A stretch of 64,000 nucleotides of DNA, taken from positions 62,001 to 126,000 of the forward strand of contig CAZBRD010000013.1 of the NCBI GenBank assembly GCA_964494205.1. Direction: 5' to 3'. A program made the position numbers and the translations under genes. This stretch comes from JBBTCX01 sp964494205. GTDB taxonomy: Bacteria > Planctomycetota > Phycisphaerae > UBA1845. Shown piece after piece: positions 40,949 through 49,181 of the stretch. The number at the start of each line of letters is the position of its first letter. Position 1 is the first letter of the stretch. Below the pieces are notes generated by a model. It did no database searches and was not told the DNA's origin. It worked only from the letters and a program-made list of their open reading frames with translations.

Positions 40949-41590
40949 CTAACTTTGGACTCGACTTATTGTCGATTCGACGACGGCCGCTTCGATTTCG
41001 TTTGCACCAAGTGACTGCATGAGCAGACGTGTGGCCTGATCGAGCACGACGAGCGTCTCTTCCTGATTGGGTGATTCATCGTGCGACCAGAACGCGAGCA
41101 CACCGAGATACAGTGACCAATACAAGTGCATAGCCACGAAAGATGGCTCGCGCACGCCCGTGTGTTGCGCAATGATCTGCCCAACGACCTCCAGGTGTTC
41201 CAGGCGAATGCGCTCGGTCTCATCACTCGCGGAGTGCTTGGCGAACGGGCTCATCGCGGTTTCAAAAACTTGCGCGATGAATGGTCGAAAGGGTTTCAGG
41301 TGTCGCAAACCGGAGATGACGTAGCTGAACAGCGCCTCACTCAACGACTCGATGTGTTGGCGATTGGCTTCGAACTCGTCGCGTGCGGTGTCCAATGCTT
41401 CAGCCACCAAAGTCATAGCCAGCGCCTCTTTGGTGGGGAAGTAATTGAAAACGGTTCCCGAAGCGATCTCCGCTGCCGCTGCAATATCGCGCGTGGTTGT
41501 GTTTTCAAATCCTTTTTTGATAAAGAGTTTTCGAGAGGCGGTGAGGATTCTCGCCCGGGTCTGCTGCTTCGTGGTATTCTTAACTCTCAT
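40949..41590 (-). CDS. TetR-family transcriptional regulator
   Basis: 213 aa. The N-terminal HTH is canonical: ARILTASRKLFIKKGFENTT, then TRDIAAAAEIASGTVFNYFP. The C-terminal ligand domain is diverse. It heads the operon with AarF and the selenoprotein and most likely represses it through the two operators just upstream. Confidence 0.94.
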   Translation of the reverse strand: MRVKNTTKQQTRARILTASRKLFIKKGFENTTTRDIAAAAEIASGTVFNYFPTKEALAMTLVAEALDTARDEFEANRQHIESLSEALFSYVISGLRHLKPFRPFIAQVFETAMSPFAKHSASDETERIRLEHLEVVGQIIAQHTGVREPSFVAMHLYWSLYLGVLAFWSHDESPNQEETLVVLDQATRLLMQSLGANEIEAAVVESTISRVQS

Positions 41591-41619
41591 TCCAGCCTCG
41601 TAAAGGGATCGCGCGTTAA

Positions 41620-41688
41620 TATGAGCGTGATCATATTAATAATACTCTAAGATCGGCGAAATGCAAGAATAATGTGAGCTTGGTCATA
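41620..41688. promoter_or_regulatory. Two 16-bp operators upstream of the TetR operon
   Basis: TATGAGCGTGATCATA (41620-41635) and TGTGAGCTTGGTCATA (41673-41688) share TRTGAGCNTGRTCATA and are palindromic in their outer TATGA/TCATA parts. They lie 53 bp apart in the gap before the TetR start and the divergent folE, a layout suiting autorepression and perhaps shared control. Confidence 0.65.
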
Positions 41689-41826
41689 TAATTGTCGTAA
41701 GGTGCTAAATTTAATAGTGTTATGGATGATGTTGTTGGAAAGAGCTTCACGCCCTGCCGCATTGCTGGTCGCAAGCGAATGCCGGTCATTTCACCGCTTT
41801 GCGTTCTGAATGTATTCTGATCCGTC

Positions 41827-42381
41827 ATGGACCTGGAGCGAATTTCAAAGGCTGTGCGCGAGATTCTGATCGCCGTCGGCGAGGATCCGAATCGTGAAGG
41901 GTTGAAAAAAACGCCCGATCGCGTCGCGCGGATGTATCAGGAGCTGTTTTCGGGCATTCACAAAGACCCGGCGGAGCACCTGAAGACGAGTTTCACAGAA
42001 GGGTATGACGAGCTCGTCGTGCTTCGCGACATTCCGTTCAACTCGATGTGCGAGCATCACCTGATGCCGTTTGAGGGCAGGGCCCATGTCGCGTACCTGC
42101 CCAACGGAAAGGTCGTCGGCATATCGAAGCTCGCGCGCGTGGTCGATGAGTTCGCGCACCGGCCGCAGTTGCAGGAGCGCCTCACGTCGCAGATCGCTGA
42201 TCTTCTGACCGAGAAGCTCGATGCGAAGGGGGTGGCGGTCGTAATACAGGCGACGCACGCGTGCATGACATGCCGTGGCATTAAGAAAGCGGGCAGCACC
42301 ATGATTACGTCATCCGTCCGAGGCCTGTGTCGCAGCGATGCGCGCACGCGCAGCGAAGTGATGACGTTGCTGCATAGCTAA
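41827..42381 (+). CDS. folE: GTP cyclohydrolase I
   Basis: 184 aa. Converts GTP to dihydroneopterin triphosphate for folate and, through QueD/QueE, queuosine. Zinc ligands lie in FNSMCEHHLMPFEG (Cys and His) and HACMTCRG; YLPNGKVVGISKLARVVDEF is conserved. Full length. It diverges from the TetR operon with 236 bp between them. Confidence 0.97.
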   Translation: MDLERISKAVREILIAVGEDPNREGLKKTPDRVARMYQELFSGIHKDPAEHLKTSFTEGYDELVVLRDIPFNSMCEHHLMPFEGRAHVAYLPNGKVVGISKLARVVDEFAHRPQLQERLTSQIADLLTEKLDAKGVAVVIQATHACMTCRGIKKAGSTMITSSVRGLCRSDARTRSEVMTLLHS

Positions 42382-42485
42382 ACTGAGGTGAAAACGGGCG
42401 AGCCTCATGACTAAGTTTGGCAATTGCGACCGAGCAATTTGGAAGATGTCGCTCGATTGCAAGAAGGAGGCAGCGATTCAGTAAA

Positions 42486-42689
42486 ATGACTTCTGTCCAG
42501 CAGCCCGATGAAGCCTGGCCTCGCGGCTGGGAGGAACATGAGCGATTTCAGCAAAAGCGTCTGGCCGAGTTGCCATTCGCTGAAAAACTCCAGTGACTGG
42601 AGGACGCTCAGGAGTTGGTCGAGGCGATTCTGGCTGCAAGAAGTAAACAGGGGTTGGATGTTCCAGCAACAGACGACAACGGTCCTTGA
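42486..42689 (+). pseudogene. Small protein gene interrupted by an in-frame TGA
   Basis: The frame MTSVQQPDEAWPRGWEEHER... stops at TGA 42594-42596 and continues to 42689 as LEDAQELVEAIL. Together they resemble a widespread short helical family, remembered as ...LPxxEKLxWLEEAQ..., with the TGA exactly where Trp (TGG) is usual. A single-base nonsense change is the simplest reading. Selenocysteine is unlikely because the family residue is Trp and no good SECIS hairpin follows. AGGAGG lies 15 nt upstream of the ATG. Related proteins are often antitoxin-like partners. Confidence 0.5.
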
Positions 42690-42789
42690 TACCCACATAA
42701 TAGGTCGCAAAGGGGGCAGCCCTGCCATTGAACTCGTCCGGCGACCGTAAAATAATTCGTGCCGCACGATGGCACTTGGAGTCATGCTC

Positions 42790-43170
42790 ATGCCTGTTGC
42801 ACCGAATGCGTACGTCAAGAGTTGGATGGAACTACCGATCGACGTCCCTATGGCGCTCATCGAGCGCCGGCGTATCATTGGCCAGCAAGCGATGGTCTCG
42901 CATGTCACCTTGCGTCGCGGTTGCTTCGTGGCTTCGCATAGTCACGAGAACGAACAGTTTTCGTGCATCGTCTCCGGCAAGCTCAAGTTTGGTTTCGGTA
43001 CACCGGGGGCGGCTGATTATCACGAAGTGATCGCCGGTCCGGGCGACATTGTTGTCATGCCTTCGTTCGCTCCGCACTCGGCGGAAGCTATCGAGGACAC
43101 GGTTGTCTTGGATATCTTCTCCCCGCCGAGCGCCACCACCGGCATCGATCGCAAGGATCGAGGGCACTAG
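42790..43170 (+). CDS. Cupin-domain protein
   Basis: 126 aa from ATG 42790 (an ATG at 42769 is also open). The cupin motifs are clear: FVASHSHENEQFSCIVSGKL (His-x-His...Glu) and GPGDIVVMPSFAPHSAEA (second His). Metal-binding beta-barrel; substrate unknown. It lies between folE and tRNA-Sec. Confidence 0.88.
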   Translation: MPVAPNAYVKSWMELPIDVPMALIERRRIIGQQAMVSHVTLRRGCFVASHSHENEQFSCIVSGKLKFGFGTPGAADYHEVIAGPGDIVVMPSFAPHSAEAIEDTVVLDIFSPPSATTGIDRKDRGH

Positions 43171-43314
43171 AGTTTTTACCCAGGCAGAATTTCGGTACTA
43201 CCATTGCCACATTCAAATAAGAGCAACAACCAAAGTACGCGATCGCTTTCAGACGGCTGCGAATCTGTTCGTGAGCGGTGGAAAGGTTGATCCAATCCGC
43301 AGTTTTGGACCGAA

Positions 43315-43410
43315 CGGGAGTGGATGGGAATCGAACCCACCAGAGACCGCGTGAACGACCTCTCAACGGCTTTGAAGACCGCGGGACCCACCAGGCGTCC
43401 GGACACTCCC
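43315..43410 (-). tRNA. selC: tRNA-Sec(TCA)
   Basis: 96 nt, longer than normal tRNAs, with the long extra arm typical of selenocysteine tRNA. Acceptor GGGAGTGT pairs with CCACTCCC (8-bp type with one mismatch), the anticodon loop CTTCAAA gives TCA, and the T arm GTGGGTTCGATTCCCAT is clear. Discriminator G, no CCA. Its presence shows that the genome decodes UGA as selenocysteine, and it supports the selenoprotein at 38948. Confidence 0.93.
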
Positions 43411-43667
43411 AGAGATTGGTGCGTGTCGATGCGACCAATCGCATCGAATAAGGACGCCCTGATTAACGCATGAAAGCCCCATCGTAAAGTCACGCTTCGA
43501 GCAACACGATTCAATCGAAAAAATGGCGAGTGCGCGGGCGTAACTGGCTCGCAGGCCCGGTCATCACACTTCTAGTAATCGTAAATTCACGATAGACGGT
43601 CGGATTTTGATTTCGTACGCGATATACTGGTGCAAGTTTGCGGGGTTTCATCAAGGGGTTCATTTTG

Positions 43668-45404
43668 AAAAGTCCACACTTGGCCATTCTAGGCATCGCG
43701 TTCAGCGGCTTGCCTGCGTTCACGGCCAGTGCTCAGATTTGCGTCGATTCAACGTGTTTTATCGATCGCGGTCAGACTGGCGAAATCGCGCTCGGCCATC
43801 CGCGCGGCGGCATTGCGGTCATTGATTACGACAACGACGGTTGGCAGGACCTTGTCATCGCCGATCTTCCTCCCGCGTCGACTATGTTATTGCACAATGT
43901 GCCCGATCCGAATGACCCATTGCGCCGTACGTTCGTCAGCATACCGAACGGCGGCGGGTTGAGTGATTTCGACAACGTGGCGTTCTGCTTCAGCGTGCTG
44001 GTGGCTGACTATGACAACGACGGGTTTCAGGACGTTTTCTTTAATGGAGGGGGGATGGACGGCGGGCCCGGACGCCTCTATCGAAACAACGGTAATGGCA
44101 CATTTCAAAACGTCAGCGTGTCATCCGGCGTGAGGGCCAACGCCATTTCCGTGTTGTCGGCCAGTTGGAACGATTTCGATCTCGATGGTGATCTCGACAT
44201 TCTGCTGGTGCCGAACTCCGGTTCACCTGTGGCTCCGCGGCTATTGGTCAACGACGGCGATGGTACGTTTTCGAATGGCAGCGCGCATGTGCCGACGCTT
44301 CCGGCGCTCGGTACGGTCTACGCGCACGGATGGGGCGACTACGATGACGATGGCTGGCAAGATTGTTTTATTCCGGGGACTTCGAACCCGATCATCTTGA
44401 AGAACGTGAGCGACGGCAGTGGCGGGCGAATATTTGTGAATTCGAGTGCCACGGCTGGGTTCACATCGCTTGGCCCGGCACCGATGGGAATTGCGTTCGG
44501 CGATCATGACAACGACGGCGACTTCGACCTTTGTTTCACCGACGCGACCGGCGGTACTTATTACGACGACGTAGGCGGCACGCTTGTGCGCACGTACCCA
44601 TTCGTCACGATTTTTGGATGGGGCACTTCTTGGATCGATATTGATAACGACGGCGACCTCGATAATTACCAATGCGGCAGCCACAGTCTGGCCAACTTTG
44701 ACCGACTTCATCGCAACCTGGGCGATGGCCAGTGGCAGGATGTAAGCAGCGTTCTCAATGGTCCCAGCGCCGCGAGCCAGCATTCAGTGCTGGTCGATTT
44801 CAACAGCGACGGGCGACAGGATTTGATAACGGTGAACCCCGGGTCGCCGCAGTTCAACGTCAGCGTGTATGAAAACGTGTCAACGACCGGTCACCACTGG
44901 CTCGCGGTGAAACTCGTGGGCGATGGGGTTTATGTAAATCTCGATGCGGTCGGCGCGATTGTGCGAGTGACAGCCGGTGGCATCACGCGAATCCGGCAGG
45001 TTTCGGCGGGGACCAGCACCAATGCGACCGAAGACATGCGAGCACACTTCGGGCTTGGTACTGCGACGACGGTTGATCAGATCGAAGTTCTTTGGCCTCG
45101 CGCGGGCACGATTCAGCAGCGCACACAAGTTTTCGAGGGTCCCTTTGCCGTCGACCAGATCATCACGCTGACAGCTGAGGGCGCGCCATGCGAACCCGTA
45201 TACGGCGACATTTTTCCTGTCGGCCCGCCGACCGGCGACTGCGTGGTGTCACTCGACGACATCCTCTGTACGCTCGACGGTTTCAGTCAGCGTAGTGACT
45301 GCCCGACCGGCGATATCTCGCCGTGCGGTGGCAACGGGATCATCAACCTGGATGACATTCTACATGTCCTTGGTGCGTTTAGCGGCGTAAACGCGTGCCC
45401 GTAG
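43668..45404 (+). CDS. Secreted FG-GAP/VCBS protein with UnbV/ASPIC and dockerin-like repeats
   Basis: 578 aa from TTG 43668, with AAGGGG 8 nt upstream and the signal segment (LAILGIAFSGLPAFTASAQ) directly following. Calcium-binding FG-GAP repeats recur along residues 40-390 (IDYDNDGWQDL, ADYDNDGFQDV, FDLDGDLDIL, YDDDGWQDC, HDNDGDFDL, IDNDGDLDN). An ASPIC/UnbV block follows (about 400-500; LVGDGVYVNLDAVGAIVRVT, AHFGLGTATTVDQIEVLWP). The end is a dockerin-like pair (CVVSLDDILCTLDGFSQ and GIINLDDILHVLGAFSG). Probably a cell-surface beta-propeller. Confidence 0.87.
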   Translation, partial: KSPHLAILGIAFSGLPAFTASAQICVDSTCFIDRGQTGEIALGHPRGGIAVIDYDNDGWQDLVIADLPPASTMLLHNVPDPNDPLRRTFVSIPNGGGLSDFDNVAFCFSVLVADYDNDGFQDVFFNGGGMDGGPGRLYRNNGNGTFQNVSVSSGVRANAISVLSASWNDFDLDGDLDILLVPNSGSPVAPRLLVNDGDGTFSNGSAHVPTLPALGTVYAHGWGDYDDDGWQDCFIPGTSNPIILKNVSDGSGGRIFVNSSATAGFTSLGPAPMGIAFGDHDNDGDFDLCFTDATGGTYYDDVGGTLVRTYPFVTIFGWGTSWIDIDNDGDLDNYQCGSHSLANFDRLHRNLGDGQWQDVSSVLNGPSAASQHSVLVDFNSDGRQDLITVNPGSPQFNVSVYENVSTTGHHWLAVKLVGDGVYVNLDAVGAIVRVTAGGITRIRQVSAGTSTNATEDMRAHFGLGTATTVDQIEVLWPRAGTIQQRTQVFEGPFAVDQIITLTAEGAPCEPVYGDIFPVGPPTGDCVVSLDDILCTLDGFSQRSDCPTGDISPCGGNGIINLDDILHVLGAFSGVNACP

Positions 45405-45463
45405 TGTGCGCCGTCCATTGCCTTTCATGATTCGTTCCGTAATCAGACTACAGAAAAGAAAAA

Positions 45464-45491
45464 GGGGACCGCTATCGTAACAGCGGTCCCC
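45464..45491 (-). terminator. Intrinsic terminator between convergent genes
   Basis: A 10-bp perfect stem (GGGGACCGCT / AGCGGTCCCC) with an 8-nt loop. Read on the minus strand it is followed by TTTTTCTTTTC, so it terminates the large lipoprotein gene; it may also work on the plus strand for the FG-GAP gene. Confidence 0.85.
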
Positions 45492-45522
45492 TCAGGGGGA
45501 GAAAAGAGACTCTAGCGGTTGG

Positions 45523-48500
45523 TTACTCGTCCGAACCGCTCGGGTCTGTTGTCGTTAGGCCGTCGCCGCCATCGGTGGCTGAGCCATCGTCGGTGGTTGA
45601 GTCATCGTCCGAACCGTCGTCGGTTGTCGTGGTGTCTTCCGGGGCGACAACGACGGTGCGCGACTGGAAGCCCTTGTAGAGCAACACGAACGGGTCGCCG
45701 ATCGGCGCGACAAACATGTGCGCGTCGATCAGAGAGACCTGAGCTTCACCCGGGCCGAAGCCGTCGAAGTCGATCTTCGCTTCGACGTTCTGGACCTGGT
45801 CAAACATCAAGTTCACGGCCGCGATCGCACCATACATGTTGAACGTCGTACCGCCGTCCAACGCGTACGTGCCGTTGAAGAAATCAGGCGGCAGGAACGC
45901 GGTGAGCAGATTAACCGCCGTGTTCGGGCGGCCAAAGCGATAGGCGTTCATACGCGCGACGTAGTTACGCGCAACGAGCGCTACGCCATCCAGTGTCATC
46001 GGCGTGTCGGACATGAAGTCCACGGTGTCGAAGGTCACCGCGCCATTGTCATCCGAACGGCGATAGTACTTCGGAATGTCCGTCGAGCGCCAATCCGTCG
46101 GATTGAACAACGTCGGGCGATGATCGACTGTCGGCTCGTCGGTGTCCTGAACAAAGTCACCGTCGATGTCATCGTAGTACGGATCGCCGTCCGGGTTGTA
46201 ACGCGGATTCGCGACTTCAATACCGAAGACATTGGTGAAGTTCTGACGCTCGACCGGCAGGTCAGTGATCGAATCGAGTGCGATCAGGATGTGACCGGAC
46301 AAGTTCACTTCGCCACCGAACTCACCTTCTTCAGCCGGCGTGACCGGATCACCATCCATTGGCGGTTCCATGCCGTCGATCGGCGGGTTCATACCACCCG
46401 GTGGCATCATTCCGCCCGGCATCATACCACCCGGAGGCGGCGGAGGCGGCGGAAGACCCGGAACGTTCAGGTTGCCGTTGTAGTAATCATCCACGAAATC
46501 GTCGAGGTTATCGATGTCGCCGAGGTCACCGAAGTCACCCACGTTGTTGAAGATGTCCTCGAAGCCTTCCGGAAGTGGCGGCGGGGCCATGAAGAATCCC
46601 GAGGGATCATCCTGCGACGCCGGGCGACCGGTCTGCTCATTGAACAGAATGAACGTGCCGTCGGTCTGCGTGTCCGGACCGAACTGCAACAGGTAGCGGC
46701 CGCCTTCAGTGTAGGTGGCGGTGCCGGTGCTGTAGTCGTAATCGACGCGGACCGGCTTGGCGCCAGGACCCGCTTGCGTAGCGAGCACGAAAATCTGCTG
46801 GCTCGGCGCACCTTCGGTCTCGGCGGTCGTGATCGGCTCAGTTCCACCGCTCGGAGGTGTTGTGCCGCCCGGAGGAGGCGCCATCGGCCCGAACGTGCCG
46901 CGTGACACGCTGATGTTGATACCCGGGAAGAAGCTGCCGGTTTCCGAGATGAACTCGACAAACGGCTGGCCGTCGACAGCCTGGAAGATGGAATCATCGT
47001 GCATGTCGAGACGGACCGGACCGCGACGACCGTGCAACTGACGGCCAAGGTCGCGAACCAGCAGACCGACGATGCCTTGTCCCTGCGTGCCTTCGGTGAA
47101 CGACAGGTAATACTTACCTTCGCCCGTCGCGTTGTACGTGACTGAGTTAACAACGCCGTTTTCGGTTACGTCGGCATCGACCGTCACTGCGCTGCCGCCT
47201 TCGGTGCGAATCGGATCGGCATCAGAGACGACGAAGAACGTCGCCGGGCCAGTGCGGCTGTGCGGAACGTGGGCACGGGCATTGCGGATGTATTCAGACA
47301 GAGCTTCCGCGCTCGTCACCACCGGCAGCGTAAATCCGCCGGTGAGTTGATCGAACGAAGGCTCCAATGTGTTGGCGAGCTTCTCGGCCAACAACGCACG
47401 CAGATCGTTTTCACGCTGCTGCATGTCTTGTGGTGTTGCGCCGTCCAAACCAACGTCGCCGACCTGCATGAAAATCTCTTGCAGGTTCAACGCAGTGCCC
47501 GCGCCGTCTGCGGTTTCAAACACGTTTAGCGGCGGACCCATGAAACCTGGGTTCGGGAAGAAGTACGTGAGACGCGCACCGAGACCGTCCGTGATGCTCA
47601 CGACGATTTCGACGAGGTTCTGCAACGAAATCTGACGGTTTTCGAGCTGCAGCTGCGCCATCTGGATCAGCAGGTGATCGTTCAGAATCGGAAGGTGTGG
47701 CTTGGCGTTGCCTTCCGAACCTTCTTCATCGTTCTGGTTGCGATCCGGCTCGGCCAGGGTGTAGTAGTAGATCGTCGGATCGAACGTCGGCACTGCCTGG
47801 CCGGACGATGTTTCGAGATCGCCGTCAACTTCGGTGAAGTCATCCGTGAACGGATCTTCGTTCTTCGGGAAGAGTTCGCTCAGCGCGGCGATTTCAACGC
47901 CGTCGATCTCGCCGAGTGGGGTAAGGTCCAAGCCATCCGGATTTTCCGCGATCGGGAAACCGGCGAGGAGGAACACCTTTGCAGCTGCCAACGCAGCCGA
48001 ATCCACGTCTTCCGCCTGAACGAGGTCGAGGTTGCCATCGACAACCAGCACGCCCGCCTGGGCTGCCTGCGGAATGGAGTCATCAAAGAACTCCGCCTGC
48101 TGTGTGACGCTCAGGTCGTCGACTTCTTCGAGCGTGACGGTGTCTTCAATACCGGTCTCTTCATACAAGTGGTCGTACGCTTCTTCGACGCGGGTCACTA
48201 GCGCGACCGGGCTGATCGGAAGCTCTTCCACCGCAATGTTCTTGCTGTTGATGTACTCTTGCAGCTTCGCAAGGATCAAGGTCGAGAGCGGCGTCACCTG
48301 AACGTCAGTCGTGTTGCCTGAATCGTCCGTCGAATTCTGCGGAATGTTCGTGCACGTATTGAGGTCGCACGTGCCATCGGTGGCGATGTCGCAGCAAACC
48401 GTGAAGTCAACGCCCACCGGAAGGCCGGTGACTGTGAATGTGCCGTCAGCCGCGAGCTGGGCATCGGGAATGACGACGCCGTTTTCATCCACGAGCGCAT

Positions 48501-48834
48501 TTCCAGCCAGATCGTAGAATCGAAGCGTTGTGGTTGAGTAATCGAACGACAACGGGGCGGCCTGGGCGGAAGCGCCGCCGTCAGCGGACTCGCGCGTCGA
48601 ATTGGATTCAACGACGGTGCCCGTCAGAATGCCATCGAAGCTGAGCGGATCGCTGGTGAGTTCGTTTCCGTCATCGCCACCATTGTTGCCGCCGTTATTT
48701 CCGCCGTTGTTCCCCCCATTGTTTCCTCCGGTGTTGGGTCGATTGTTGCAAGCGGTCAGGCAGACCAGCATCACAACGCCGATCACCCACCCCCGCTGCA
48801 GGGCGTGTAAAGTACTCCGAATGGTTTCGTACAC
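45523..48834 (-). CDS. Large predicted lipoprotein with NNGG spacer repeats
   Basis: 1103 aa from GTG 48834, with AAAGGAG 8 nt upstream. Signal and lipobox VCLTAC (about 25-30), then five GGNN-type units (GGNNGGNNGGNNGG) as a flexible spacer. The following domain (about 55-180) resembles carboxypeptidase-regulatory or BACON-like beta domains (LRFYDLAGNALVDENGVVIP). The large remainder is acidic with no recognised family. A Pro/Gly/Met-rich stretch (about 800-830; PPPPPPPGGMMPGGMM) joins it to the last domain. The C-terminal 30 residues are Thr/Asp-rich. A cell-envelope protein of unknown role. Confidence 0.75.
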   Translation of the reverse strand: MYETIRSTLHALQRGWVIGVVMLVCLTACNNRPNTGGNNGGNNGGNNGGNNGGDDGNELTSDPLSFDGILTGTVVESNSTRESADGGASAQAAPLSFDYSTTTLRFYDLAGNALVDENGVVIPDAQLAADGTFTVTGLPVGVDFTVCCDIATDGTCDLNTCTNIPQNSTDDSGNTTDVQVTPLSTLILAKLQEYINSKNIAVEELPISPVALVTRVEEAYDHLYEETGIEDTVTLEEVDDLSVTQQAEFFDDSIPQAAQAGVLVVDGNLDLVQAEDVDSAALAAAKVFLLAGFPIAENPDGLDLTPLGEIDGVEIAALSELFPKNEDPFTDDFTEVDGDLETSSGQAVPTFDPTIYYYTLAEPDRNQNDEEGSEGNAKPHLPILNDHLLIQMAQLQLENRQISLQNLVEIVVSITDGLGARLTYFFPNPGFMGPPLNVFETADGAGTALNLQEIFMQVGDVGLDGATPQDMQQRENDLRALLAEKLANTLEPSFDQLTGGFTLPVVTSAEALSEYIRNARAHVPHSRTGPATFFVVSDADPIRTEGGSAVTVDADVTENGVVNSVTYNATGEGKYYLSFTEGTQGQGIVGLLVRDLGRQLHGRRGPVRLDMHDDSIFQAVDGQPFVEFISETGSFFPGINISVSRGTFGPMAPPPGGTTPPSGGTEPITTAETEGAPSQQIFVLATQAGPGAKPVRVDYDYSTGTATYTEGGRYLLQFGPDTQTDGTFILFNEQTGRPASQDDPSGFFMAPPPLPEGFEDIFNNVGDFGDLGDIDNLDDFVDDYYNGNLNVPGLPPPPPPPGGMMPGGMMPPGGMNPPIDGMEPPMDGDPVTPAEEGEFGGEVNLSGHILIALDSITDLPVERQNFTNVFGIEVANPRYNPDGDPYYDDIDGDFVQDTDEPTVDHRPTLFNPTDWRSTDIPKYYRRSDDNGAVTFDTVDFMSDTPMTLDGVALVARNYVARMNAYRFGRPNTAVNLLTAFLPPDFFNGTYALDGGTTFNMYGAIAAVNLMFDQVQNVEAKIDFDGFGPGEAQVSLIDAHMFVAPIGDPFVLLYKGFQSRTVVVAPEDTTTTDDGSDDDSTTDDGSATDGGDGLTTTDPSGSDE

Positions 48835-49181
48835 GAGCCTTTCTCCTTTCAAGATAGTTTCGATGCCGGGAACACACGGTTATTAACGGACGTGACCGCG
48901 CCATGCGCGTATACCGTCGAATAACACTAACGCGATTTCTGCATCGGGCGCTTTACGATGTGACTTTGATTGCTTCGGCGCCATTTCCAGCGGCGTGCGA
49001 AAACGTCTGATAATCAGCAGGGATAGCTGGATTGACGACAACCCCGTTTTTTATTGCAGGAGCCAGTGCGCAAAAATGTCAGGTCCGAAAAAGCAAAGGC
49101 CCGGCGGGCTATGGCGCGTGTGATGGGTGCGTGCCGCTCATGTTGCAGTGGGCATTAATGGAATTAGAAAACCGGTGAGCC
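48835..49181. other. 347-bp gap between two minus-strand secreted-protein genes
   Basis: Apart from the ribosome-binding site of the lipoprotein gene at the left edge I see no open frame, hairpin of note or clear promoter. Confidence 0.5.

Noticed and set aside
42594..42640. Selenocysteine reading of the TGA at 42594
   Set aside because: The remembered family residue is Trp and the sequence after TGA lacks a convincing SECIS hairpin.
45718..46905. 395-aa plus-strand frame opposite the large lipoprotein gene
   Set aside because: Arg/Val/His-rich shadow typical of antisense to acidic GC-rich coding sequence.
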